Source of the DNA: DALYLB01 sp964468345
GTDB lineage: Bacteria > Acidobacteriota > Blastocatellia > RBC074
Reading direction: 5' to 3'
Assembly: GCA_964468345.1 (NCBI GenBank)
Contig: CAYXVZ010000019.1
Location: 23,881 to 87,880, forward strand
Length of the DNA: 64,000 bases
Part shown: positions 43,533 to 52,173 of the stretch, in pieces
Layout of the letters: every line of letters begins with the position of its first letter
Numbering within the stretch: position 1 is the first letter of the stretch
Notes under the pieces: model-generated
Told to the model about the DNA's origin: nothing
Databases searched by the model: none
The model's input: only the letters and a program-made list of their open reading frames with translations
Position numbers and translations under genes: made by a program

Positions 43533-44996
43533 TCAGTTCTTTTTCCGCTGTTCGCCAGCTTTGATTCGCTCCCACTCCGGCTTCTGCGGCAGGCCGCTGT
43601 GCATATGACCGTCGCCCTCATCGAGATCGGTCGGAAAGGCGAAGGGCAGCGGCTGGGTCGGCTGAACGACGCCGGGCGTTTTCTTTTCTTTTTCGATCAG
43701 CGCTTTCTTTTCCTTTGCGATCTGTTCCCGCTGGACCAGATCCTGTTTGCGATCGAAATAGATCTCGCCCTCGATCATCGTCATTTCCGGACGCGAGTAG
43801 ACGCTGAAGGGATGGCCGTTGAAAAGGACCAGGTCCGCGTCCTTGCCGGCATCGATGCTGCCGATGCGATGATCGAGGCGCATCTGAATGGCCGGATTGA
43901 GGGTGACCAGTTTCAGGGCTTCCTCTTCCGTCAGGTCGCCGTATTTCATCATCTTGCCGGCTTCCTGATAAAAGCGGCGGGCGTGTTCGTTGCTGTCAGA
44001 GTGAATCGAAACCACGATGCCGCGTCGCGTCATCACAGCCGCATTGAAGGGGATCGCGTCATAGGCTTCCATCTTAAAGCCCCACCAGTCAGGCAGAATC
44101 GAAGCCGACGCGCCGTGCGCTTTGATCTCGGGGGCGACCTTGTAGCCTTCGAGCGTGTGCTGCAGCGTGTGAACCTTGATGCCGAACTCTTCGACGAGGC
44201 GCATGAGCATCACGATTTCATCGGCGCGATAGCAGTGCGAATGAATATCGATCTTGCCGCGCAGGATGTCCGCCATCGCTTCGAGCTTCAGGTCCTTGCG
44301 CGGCGGCAGGGGATTTTCGCCCCGCTTTTTGGCGGCCTCATACTCATCCCACTTTTTCATGTATTCGCGTCCCTGTGTGAAGGCTTCGCGAATGGTTTCC
44401 TCGACGCCCATCCGGGTGGCGGGGAAGCGGCGCTGCGCACCGGGAAGGTTGGGCATGTTCGACCGCTTCGGATTCTCACCGAGCGCGAATTTGACCGTGC
44501 GCGGCGCGTCGGCGACATACATCTCTTCGGCCGGTTTGCCCCATTTGAGCTTGATGATCGCATTTTGTCCGCCGATGGCGTTGGCGCTGCCGTGGAGTTG
44601 GTGAATCGTCGTCATCCCGCCAGCCAGTTGCCGGTAGATATTGATATCCGTGTCATTGAGCACATCGCGCATCCGGACCATGGCCGTGACCGAAAGCGAG
44701 CCTTCGTTCAAGCCATCGAGCGCCGTGTGGGAATGCGAATCGACGAAGCCGGGCGTGACGTACATTCCCGTGCCGTCGATGATTTTCGCATCGGCGGAGC
44801 CCTTGACTTCAGCGGCTTTTCCAACGGCCGCGATCTTTCCATTGCGAATCAGAATCGATCCGTTTTCGATCGTGCCGTGCGAGGCCGTCATAATGGTCGC
44901 ATTTCGAATCAGGATCTCGCCGGAACTTTGAGCCCGCGCAGGCACGCAAAACAGAAGCGCACATAGACAGAGAAGAAGTGTGATACTGGTTTTCAT
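43533..44996 (-). CDS. Secreted amidohydrolase with intact metal site
   Basis: A 487-residue exported amidohydrolase: signal peptide (ITLLLCLCALLFCVPARAQ), beta-sandwich start (EILIRNATIMTASHGTIENG), the metal motif TPGFVDSHSHTALDG (HxH), IDIHSHCYRADEI and the VHTLQHTLEGYK region with later His ligands, Asp in VVSIHSDSNEH, and the C-terminal VTLNPAIQMRLDHRIGSIDAGKDADLVLFNGHPF. The class covers imidazolonepropionase-like and dipeptidase-like enzymes; substrate unknown. GGAGT precedes ATG 44996. It stands between two metal-site-less paralogues, all on the minus strand and within 35 bp of each other, which suggests one operon. Confidence 0.9.
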   Translation of the reverse strand: MKTSITLLLCLCALLFCVPARAQSSGEILIRNATIMTASHGTIENGSILIRNGKIAAVGKAAEVKGSADAKIIDGTGMYVTPGFVDSHSHTALDGLNEGSLSVTAMVRMRDVLNDTDINIYRQLAGGMTTIHQLHGSANAIGGQNAIIKLKWGKPAEEMYVADAPRTVKFALGENPKRSNMPNLPGAQRRFPATRMGVEETIREAFTQGREYMKKWDEYEAAKKRGENPLPPRKDLKLEAMADILRGKIDIHSHCYRADEIVMLMRLVEEFGIKVHTLQHTLEGYKVAPEIKAHGASASILPDWWGFKMEAYDAIPFNAAVMTRRGIVVSIHSDSNEHARRFYQEAGKMMKYGDLTEEEALKLVTLNPAIQMRLDHRIGSIDAGKDADLVLFNGHPFSVYSRPEMTMIEGEIYFDRKQDLVQREQIAKEKKALIEKEKKTPGVVQPTQPLPFAFPTDLDEGDGHMHSGLPQKPEWERIKAGEQRKKN

Positions 44997-45013
44997 CGTC
45001 TTACTCCAGATTG

Positions 45014-46738
45014 TCAGTTTTTCGGTTCGCGGGTTCCGGTCACCTGCGTGTCACGGCCCATAATGTTCATCGTTCCGGTGAAAGCGTTGCCGTCGATCTT
45101 GCCGCTGAGCTTGCCCGGCACGGAACGGCCGTTGAAATCCATCGTCAATTCGAGCGTCAGGTCATTGCCGCTGATCTTGCCACTGGAGATAGTCGCCGAG
45201 CCGAAGCCCATCTGCAGAGCGCCGGAGACGGATTCGCCATCCTGGGAAAGCGTTGCGGTCGCTTCGCGCGCGCCCTGTGGCGACACAATGGACAGCTTCC
45301 AGGTGCCTGCCGCGGCCCCTGACCCGGTTGGCGTGCCCGCTGCTGAAGCTGCCGAGCCTGCGGGCGGGCGGCCGCCCCCGCCGCCGGGACGCCCCGGACC
45401 GCCGGGACCCGGCGCGGGCGTGGCCTTGATCTCGAACTGCTTGCCGTCGACAAAGGCGTGTTTGACCTTGGTGTTTTTATCGAACAGGTCGCCCGTGGTC
45501 ACAATCAGGTTGGCGATCTTCCCCGTCTCGATGCTGCCGAGTTGTTCGCTGACGCCGAAGATCTGCGCCGGATAGATCGTCAGCGCCTTGAGGGCCTCAT
45601 CTTTCGAAAGGCCCGCTTCGACGGCGCGGCCGGCATTGAGGACATAATCCGCCGGGCGCATCAAGGTGCCCGAGGTGAAGGCAAAACGCACGCCGGCTTT
45701 GTGCAGCACGGAGGCGGCCTTTGGCGCTTCTGCGCGATCGCGCAAGGTTCGCAAGGATTCGCTTTCAGGATCGTCCAGATTGGCGGGCTTCTGCGGGAAG
45801 CTCAGGGAGAGCAGCACCGTCGCGTTTTTCGATTTGAGAAAATCGGCAACCTGATAGGCCTGTGTCGCGCCCGCAACCATATATTTCAAGTTGAATTCTT
45901 CCGCCAGCGCGACAGCGCGCCGAATATCCCGCGCGTTGGTCGCATTGAATATCACCGGCATTTCGCCATTGATCACCGGTTGCAGCGCCGCCAGCGATTT
46001 GTTGACCTGCGGCCGTTCAGCGCCGCGCGGATTTTTATTGTAACGGGCCCATTGCTCGCGATAATGCTGCGCATCCAGCAGCGATTGGCGAAGGAATGCA
46101 AAAACGCCCATCGGAGATCCCGGATAGCCGCCTCGCGCGCCGCTGAAGCTCACATTCAAGGTGGCAGGAGATTTTATGATCAAGCGCTCCGCGCTTTCGC
46201 TCCCCAGATTAATCAAGGCGCTTTGCCCTTGAAAAATGCCGGTTCGCGGCGCGGTCAGGGCGGTTGTGATGCCCGCGGATCGCTGTTGATCGAAGGTCTC
46301 CGCCGTGACCTGCAATTGATCGACAACGCTCACTTCCGGCAACAGGCCGGCGCTCGACTGGGGCGCAAGCATTTGCGCCATGATCATTTGAATCGGGTCT
46401 CCGCCGCCCCCGCCGCCGGGCCCTCCCTGCGGCTGTTGCGGCGGCCGTATTCCGTATCCGCTCTGCGAATCGAACAGGCCCGGATAGACGGTCATGCCCG
46501 CGGCATCGATGATGCGGGCATCCGCTGGGATCGAGACATTCGCGCCGACACTGGTGATCAGGCCGTTGCGAATGACGACGACGCCGTTCTTGATCGTGTC
46601 GCCCGTGACGGTGACGATCGTGCCGCCCTTGATGGCGATCGCTTCGCCATCAACCGCGCGAGCGGGCCGTAGATGAAATGCCCCAACGGCACAGAAAACC
46701 GCGCACGCAAGCGCGATATGGAACTTGTTCAACCTCAT
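45014..46738 (-). CDS. Secreted amidohydrolase-like protein without HxH, with C-terminal beta domain
   Basis: A 574-residue exported protein, third of the paralogous set. It has AIAIKGGTIVTVTGDTIKNG, then DAAGMTVYPGLFDSQSGYGI where the HxH would be expected, so the metal ligands are absent. The C-terminal barrel remnant reads ALKALTIYPAQIFGVSEQLG and AGKIANLIVTTGDLF-like. After a Gly/Pro-rich linker (GGPGRPGGGGGRPP) comes an extra beta-rich domain (about 480-574: GTWKLSIVSPQGAREATATL ... FTGTMNIMGRDTQVTGTRE) of the kind attached to secreted acidobacterial and Bacteroidetes amidohydrolases. AAGGAG precedes ATG 46738. It probably acts with the active paralogue. Confidence 0.85.
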   Translation of the reverse strand: MRLNKFHIALACAVFCAVGAFHLRPARAVDGEAIAIKGGTIVTVTGDTIKNGVVVIRNGLITSVGANVSIPADARIIDAAGMTVYPGLFDSQSGYGIRPPQQPQGGPGGGGGGDPIQMIMAQMLAPQSSAGLLPEVSVVDQLQVTAETFDQQRSAGITTALTAPRTGIFQGQSALINLGSESAERLIIKSPATLNVSFSGARGGYPGSPMGVFAFLRQSLLDAQHYREQWARYNKNPRGAERPQVNKSLAALQPVINGEMPVIFNATNARDIRRAVALAEEFNLKYMVAGATQAYQVADFLKSKNATVLLSLSFPQKPANLDDPESESLRTLRDRAEAPKAASVLHKAGVRFAFTSGTLMRPADYVLNAGRAVEAGLSKDEALKALTIYPAQIFGVSEQLGSIETGKIANLIVTTGDLFDKNTKVKHAFVDGKQFEIKATPAPGPGGPGRPGGGGGRPPAGSAASAAGTPTGSGAAAGTWKLSIVSPQGAREATATLSQDGESVSGALQMGFGSATISSGKISGNDLTLELTMDFNGRSVPGKLSGKIDGNAFTGTMNIMGRDTQVTGTREPKN

Positions 46739-46876
46739 GAAGTAGACTCCTTCACCAAAGCTTATTTGATTGCTTGGATGTCCTGTAGTACTGAAATGGA
46801 GGGCGCGCGGTTACACTATTTCGTTTCGCGCTCCAATACTTTTGCTGATCGTGCGGGAATTGCCAAAACATTGTAT

Positions 46877-47584
46877 ATGTCGATTGCGGAAAGAAACGAA
46901 ATTGTCTTCTTTGATGCCGCCGGAACGCTAATAGAAGTGCGCAGCAGCGTTGGTGAGGTCTATGGCCGGATTGCGAATAAGTATGGATTCGAAATGTCCC
47001 CGGTGCTGATCCAGGCCCGGTTTATGAAGGCCTTTCGAAAGCAGCCGCCCATGGCCTTTTCGCCCGGCACGCCGGAAAGCGAATTGCGGACTCTGGAATA
47101 CGACTGGTGGCGGACGACGGCGTTTGACGTCTTCGCCGAGAATCCCTTTCCGGCCTTCGACGATTTTTTTGCCGAAGCCTATGCCTTCTTCGCCACGCGG
47201 GAAGCATGGTTTGTTTTCGACGATGTGGTGCCGACGCTCGAAGCGCTGCGGGCACGCGGCCGGAGGCTGGCGGTGGTTTCGAATTTCGATACGAGGCTTG
47301 AAGACCTGCTGGCGGATGTGGGGCTGAAAGAGTATTTCGACGCAATCCACATCTCGACGCGGATTGGCGCCGAAAAACCGAATCCTGCGATTTTTCACGC
47401 GGCCCTGACAGAGCATGGCTTGGTCCCGGAACAGGCCCTTCACGTCGGCGATCGCGTCGAAGCCGACATCGATGGCGCCCTGGCCGCTGGCATTCGAAAG
47501 GTCGCACTGATCGATCGACAAGAAAGAAGTAATCACGCTTCGCGGATTTCACGACTCGATGAACTGTTGGGAATGATCGGCTGA
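46877..47584 (+). CDS. HAD-superfamily hydrolase, HDHD3/phosphatase-like
   Basis: A 235-residue cytoplasmic HAD hydrolase. Motif I is IVFFDAAGTLIEV (the second Asp of the usual DxDGTL is Ala), motif II VVSNFD, motif III Lys in GAEKPNPAIF, motif IV LHVGDRVEADIDGALAAG. The cap insertion lies at about 20-100. The DxAGT form is typical of HDHD3-like eukaryotic-type phosphatases, so it is likely active. The ATG at 46877 was chosen because earlier in-frame codons extend over the divergent gene's start; no Shine-Dalgarno is obvious. Substrate unknown. Confidence 0.85.
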   Translation: MSIAERNEIVFFDAAGTLIEVRSSVGEVYGRIANKYGFEMSPVLIQARFMKAFRKQPPMAFSPGTPESELRTLEYDWWRTTAFDVFAENPFPAFDDFFAEAYAFFATREAWFVFDDVVPTLEALRARGRRLAVVSNFDTRLEDLLADVGLKEYFDAIHISTRIGAEKPNPAIFHAALTEHGLVPEQALHVGDRVEADIDGALAAGIRKVALIDRQERSNHASRISRLDELLGMIG

Positions 47585-47587
47585 ACA

Positions 47588-48523
47588 CTACTTCGTTTTT
47601 GTCGACAGATCGATTCTTACTTTACTCCGGGTTGCATTCTTTTCTGGATAGTACTCTATGAAAGATCTGTGCTCCTCGCGATTGGATACATAGGTTACAC
47701 GAAGGTTTTTCTCAAAACCGGAAAAATCATCCAGGCGCGCGGACCCGAAATACTTCGCCTTCTCTTCATTATCCCAGAGGGAGACGTGAACGGATGAGAA
47801 GCTTGAGAGGTGCCTGTTCAATTGACGACCCAGGCTCTTCAGATCCGTCTCATTCAACTCACGCGCATGGATGAATCCATAGATCAATCGAGTACCCGTC
47901 TTCTCGCCGGCCGGCCAGATGCAGGTGATTCTATAGTCGAATGCGGAGGGCGGTTGTTTCGGAATCTCAGTCGAAGAGCATCGCTTCTGATTGGTTTCCC
48001 GTGTCTGCGCCGAGACTATGGGCGGAAGCGTTTCTTTCTTTTTCATGAATACCCGCCTGGTCCACAGAGGAAGCCAGGGAAGCGGTCGATACTCGTAGGA
48101 CTCGTCCAGGCGCGTTGCGGAAGCTCCGTTGTCGCTATAGTCCCGGATAAAACTCGCATCGTAAGGATAGGCCTTCACAATGTGACGCCAGTTTCCCATG
48201 ATCAGAAACATGTTGCCGGGGGTGGCAAGCGTTTTGTCTGTAAATACGCGCACGATCATGGTACGGGCTGCTGGATTATCCTTTGAATAACAGCTCAACA
48301 TGGCATGCAGATTCGCTGCGGAATATTCCGACGGCGGGAGGACCAGTATGGCTTCTTTCACTTCTCCGTCAGGAGTGGCCTCTTCAAAGGCGATTTCATA
48401 TTTAAAGCTCGGTGGACAATTCGACGTGGGCGGACGGAAAGAGGTGCTTCGAAAATTGAAAACAAAAAAAAGGAGGAGAAGCGCGATGACCGAAATCAAA
48501 ATTGGAATTCGCCAGGCCCTCAT
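47588..48523 (-). CDS. Unknown membrane-anchored protein
   Basis: A 311-residue protein with one N-terminal hydrophobic segment (IPILISVIALLLLFFVF), which could be a signal anchor, and a mostly soluble remainder with no recognised domain. Stretches to note: ANLHAMLSCYSKDNPAARTM, IRDYSDNGASATRLDESYEY, and TDLKSLGRQLNRHLSSFSSV. Cysteines are few (five). ATG 48523 has GGTGAG upstream; ATG 48547 would read through the edge of the inverted repeat. It is convergent with the HAD gene (3-bp gap), so the two stops nearly touch. Function unknown. Confidence 0.7.
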   Translation of the reverse strand: MRAWRIPILISVIALLLLFFVFNFRSTSFRPPTSNCPPSFKYEIAFEEATPDGEVKEAILVLPPSEYSAANLHAMLSCYSKDNPAARTMIVRVFTDKTLATPGNMFLIMGNWRHIVKAYPYDASFIRDYSDNGASATRLDESYEYRPLPWLPLWTRRVFMKKKETLPPIVSAQTRETNQKRCSSTEIPKQPPSAFDYRITCIWPAGEKTGTRLIYGFIHARELNETDLKSLGRQLNRHLSSFSSVHVSLWDNEEKAKYFGSARLDDFSGFEKNLRVTYVSNREEHRSFIEYYPEKNATRSKVRIDLSTKTK

Positions 48524-48552
48524 ACTATACGCCTCACCGGAATTCATAAACG

Positions 48553-48665
48553 TTCGTAGTACCGGCTTCAGCCGGAATCGTGGCCGCTCTATGCTTTGGC
48601 TATTGCTTATTCCCTTGCTTGGGTGTTGGAGCGATCACGATTCCGGCTGATGCCGGTACGACGAA
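48553..48665. repeat. 36-bp inverted repeat with CCGGCTTCAGCCGG core
   Basis: Arms 48553-48588 and 48630-48665 match in 32 of 36 positions, with a 41-nt loop. The core GCCGGAATCGT and its complement are shared with the perfect element at 10989-11083. It lies between the CHAT gene stop (48671) and the unknown (-) gene's start. Confidence 0.88.
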
Positions 48666-48670
48666 CCATC

Positions 48671-51600
48671 TCATCGCCATTCGCCCTGGATTGTAAACGC
48701 CGCCCAATAAAATGGCGCAGTCCATTGTTTCTGCCGGGCGATTTCGAGTTGCGCCGCGCGCAAGGCGGCCGCGGGGCGGAGGCCTTCTTTCAGCATGCCG
48801 CGATAGAAGCGCTTCATCAGTTCCGCGGTGGCAAGGTCATCCACCTGCCACAGGCTTGCGACGACGCGTTCCGCGCCGGCATGCATAAATCCGCGGGTCA
48901 GTGACACCAGGCCCTCGCCGCGGATTTCCTTGCCGAGCGCAGTCTGGCATGCGCTCAGGACCACGAGATCCGCGGGCAGATGTTGATTATAAATATCTGC
49001 CATCCGCAGAAAGCCATCCTGGGGAAGGCCATTTTCATTTACAAGAGAAAGCACGAGGCCCGATAGCTCGGGCCGGTCGTTATTGAGCAGGCCGTGCGTA
49101 GCGAAATGGATGATCCGGTATTTTGCGAGTTCCTCGCTGATTGCGGCCGGGCGGTTCGCTTTGAATCCTGTTGCGAAAAGCAGGCCGGCGGGCGGGGAAT
49201 AGGCCGCAATGGCGTCCGCTTCTTTGCGAGAAAAGGGAAGCTTTGAAAATCCGGCCCGTGTGACGCTGGTGGCCGATCGCAGCAGGTCTTTATTTACAGT
49301 TGAGATCGCAAGCGTCGCATTCGGCCCGTTCGTCCTGTTTCCGGCGGATGCCACGCGCGGATCTTTAAGATCGAAAACCGGATCGGCAAAGACGGCCAGC
49401 GTTCCGTCGCTCTTCGGCCGTCCAGTCGCTTCCTGCCGGATGGCAGCGAGTACAGATGCGGACGGCAGATTCACGATCTCATGATCTTCAAGCAGCAGCC
49501 GTTTGCCGTTGGGGACAGGCAGTGCGGCAAAGGAAACGTAATCGAGTGCGCCCGAAGGCACGATCAAGAGGCGTTTGCCGGCCCATTCGCGATTGAGCCG
49601 GCCGGCCAGCGGACCCAGCAGCAGCCTGCTCAGCTCGGTCAGTTCCTTCGGCAGGCTTGCATCGGCGGCTTTGATTCGCGCCGCCAGTTGAATGGAAGAC
49701 TCATTCGGATGCGGCTGGCGCGCCGAGAGCAGCTCATACAAACTGCGCGTCGCCATTTCGATTTCAAGTCGCGGCGGGAGCGGGAATCCCAACACCTCAT
49801 TTCGCGAAACGGCCCACAGCCAGCTCTTTTTATCGCCGAGCGCAAATTCGAGCAGCACGCTTCGGTCATCGAGATGTTTTGATTGCAACTCCGCGATCGA
49901 CAATGGTTGCGGCTGGGTCAGGACCGCATACGAGGGATTCTGCGCGCGAATCTTTCCTTGCAGGGATTGGTATTCGGTCAACAGCAGGTCGATTTCTTTC
50001 GCGAGCGCCTCGGCCTGTTTCGCGCCTCGCGAAGAGGCCGCCAGTTGGGCCCGCTGAATCTCTTTGCCGCGAATCCGATCGGCAAGGTCGCTTTCCTCGG
50101 CCAACAGGCGGGGATCGGCGTCGCGGCGAATCCCGGCGCGGGCTTCCGTAATCGTTTCCAGCAAGCTGCGCGCCCGTGCGCGCTCGCTCAGTTCGAAAGC
50201 CGCGTTGATGTGCCCCGCCCGAGGTTGGGCGGCGTGCATCTGCATTCGCAGATCCATGGCCAATTCATAGGCTTCCTGTTGTGAGGCCAGGTAGCTGGTG
50301 CGGAGGTCAGGGCGGAGGATCTTCGCGCGAAGCGATTCGATCAATTCAATTGCTTCCGTCAAATAATCGCTTGCTTCAGTCAAGTGATTTTGCGCCTGCT
50401 CGCTTCGGCTGAGATTGACCAGGGCATGGTGCTCTTCCTGCAATGAGCCGAGCGCGCGCGCATTCACCAGCGACTGTTTGTAATACTCGCTCGCCCGGGC
50501 GTAATCGCTATTCGACGAAGCCAGATTGCCGAGTTTTCGGATGGCGGCCGTTTCCGTGATTCGATCGCCGCAGGCGCGGGCGATTTCCAGCGCCGTGTTG
50601 ACCGTGCGATAGGCCGCATCTTTCTCGCCCCGGTTCAATTGTATCTCGGCCAGGGCAACCAGGCTTCTTCCTTCGGTGAAAGGGTTGCCGACTTCGTGGG
50701 CGATTGCCTGCGCCTGCGTCAGAGCATCGATGGCCTTCTCCGGCTCTCGCTGTCGCATCCAGAGCACGCCGAGATTTTGCAGGATCGCGGCCTTGCTTGC
50801 GCGGTCATGCGCCTCGTCCAGTTTCGCAAGAGACTGATTGTAGTAATCCTGCGCATGCACGAAATCGCCCAGTTCGGAATAAACTGCCGCAATGCTGCCC
50901 AGCGTGAGTCCCCAACGGCGGAGGTCGGGACTGTTCCGTCGAATCGCGAGCGCGCGTTCCAGGTAATCGAGCGCGAGCTGGCTTTCGTTCAGCGATTGAT
51001 AGATCTCGCCGATGTTATTGAGCGTGAATGCTTCGAGGACGCGGTCGCCCTCGGCCTGTGTGAGCGGCAAGGCTTCCTGCGCTTTCAGCAACGCCGCTCG
51101 ATATTCGCCGATTTTGTTGAGAACGCCAGCCTGATTCGCCCGGGCCTTTGCCTGTTCAAGCCGGTTGCCGAGTTTCTCATACAATCCGATTACCGTATCG
51201 ATGCAGGCAACGCTTTCTCTCGCTTCATCCAGATAATTCATCGACTCGCAGACGCCGCTCTGCACGACCACCTCGCCCTGCCGATCGCCAATCTCTTTAT
51301 ATTTTGCCAACGCCTGCAGATAATATTCTTTCGCGCGACGGAAATTTGTCAGGTCGATATTCAATCGACCCAGCCGGCGCTGCAACGCCGCTTCCCATTG
51401 CGACTCTGAGATCGCGCGCCAGATGGGCAGTGCTTCTTCATACAATTTTACGGCCTTTCGCTTTGCCTCCGGACTTCGCTCCAGGCCGATCGGCTGCGCT
51501 TCAAAGCACAGTGATTGGGCTCTGAAATAAGAGCGATCCCGGTCTGTTGTATCCCGCAACGCCGCAACCCTGATCTCATAATTGCCTCGCGTGCCTTTTG

Positions 51601-51967
51601 CATTTCTAGATAAGACTTTTATCCGGTATGCGCCATCCACTCTTGCGAGAATGAGCAAGGCTTCCGTCCCGGTTCCATCGCCGGCGCGCAAATCCACAGC
51701 GGCAAACTCCTTGCCGTCCGGCCCGCTCGCGCTCACCAGCGCTTCCGCGCCGTGTTGCTCCACCTCGATGATGGCTGTTTGCCCGCTTTGTATCGAGATT
51801 TGATACTGATGCGCCTGCCCGCTCTCGATAACTTTTTGAATCGATGCTGCAGTGGTCAGAAGTTCCGGCTCCTGTCCTGTTGCCGTTCTCTGCCCTGTGT
51901 TTAAGGAATAGATCAGACTTGCGAAAACAAGGATTGCGATTCGGAATCGTGCGCTGCTGGAAGTCAT
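48671..51967 (-). CDS. Secreted TPR-CHAT protein (caspase-like peptidase)
   Basis: A 1098-residue exported protein. Signal peptide (IAILVFASLIYSLNTG), a beta-sandwich N-domain (about 30-145), about 10 or more tetratricopeptide repeats (about 160-640, e.g. ALDYLERALAIRRNSPD), a helical linker, and a C-terminal CHAT domain (about 800-1098). The CHAT catalytic dyad is present: His958 in IHFATHGLLN and Cys1007 in LSACQTALGKEI, with GEGLVSLTRGFMHAGAERVV and SLWQVDD. CHAT domains are caspase-family proteases; some act in gasdermin- or CRISPR-linked immunity, but those are cytoplasmic. Here the signal peptide indicates a periplasmic or secreted form, which is common in large-genome Acidobacteria and cyanobacteria. 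No partner such as gasdermin is adjacent. Confidence 0.9.
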   Translation of the reverse strand: MTSSSARFRIAILVFASLIYSLNTGQRTATGQEPELLTTAASIQKVIESGQAHQYQISIQSGQTAIIEVEQHGAEALVSASGPDGKEFAAVDLRAGDGTGTEALLILARVDGAYRIKVLSRNAKGTRGNYEIRVAALRDTTDRDRSYFRAQSLCFEAQPIGLERSPEAKRKAVKLYEEALPIWRAISESQWEAALQRRLGRLNIDLTNFRRAKEYYLQALAKYKEIGDRQGEVVVQSGVCESMNYLDEARESVACIDTVIGLYEKLGNRLEQAKARANQAGVLNKIGEYRAALLKAQEALPLTQAEGDRVLEAFTLNNIGEIYQSLNESQLALDYLERALAIRRNSPDLRRWGLTLGSIAAVYSELGDFVHAQDYYNQSLAKLDEAHDRASKAAILQNLGVLWMRQREPEKAIDALTQAQAIAHEVGNPFTEGRSLVALAEIQLNRGEKDAAYRTVNTALEIARACGDRITETAAIRKLGNLASSNSDYARASEYYKQSLVNARALGSLQEEHHALVNLSRSEQAQNHLTEASDYLTEAIELIESLRAKILRPDLRTSYLASQQEAYELAMDLRMQMHAAQPRAGHINAAFELSERARARSLLETITEARAGIRRDADPRLLAEESDLADRIRGKEIQRAQLAASSRGAKQAEALAKEIDLLLTEYQSLQGKIRAQNPSYAVLTQPQPLSIAELQSKHLDDRSVLLEFALGDKKSWLWAVSRNEVLGFPLPPRLEIEMATRSLYELLSARQPHPNESSIQLAARIKAADASLPKELTELSRLLLGPLAGRLNREWAGKRLLIVPSGALDYVSFAALPVPNGKRLLLEDHEIVNLPSASVLAAIRQEATGRPKSDGTLAVFADPVFDLKDPRVASAGNRTNGPNATLAISTVNKDLLRSATSVTRAGFSKLPFSRKEADAIAAYSPPAGLLFATGFKANRPAAISEELAKYRIIHFATHGLLNNDRPELSGLVLSLVNENGLPQDGFLRMADIYNQHLPADLVVLSACQTALGKEIRGEGLVSLTRGFMHAGAERVVASLWQVDDLATAELMKRFYRGMLKEGLRPAAALRAAQLEIARQKQWTAPFYWAAFTIQGEWR

Positions 51968-52173
51968 AAGGTGTCCCGTATATGAACTGTATCAGTCAAT
52001 GCCAATTACGCGTAAGAGAAATGGCCGGCACAGTCGACAGACCATCAATGGTTAAGCGTTTTTTCGGGCTCATTCCTTGCATGCTCGAATGTTTCATGAA
52101 AAGAAATGCGGGGCAAGGTGGAATTGCCCCGCGAAGGCCTCAATTGTGTTTGCCCGGCTCCTGTGCCTGATGC

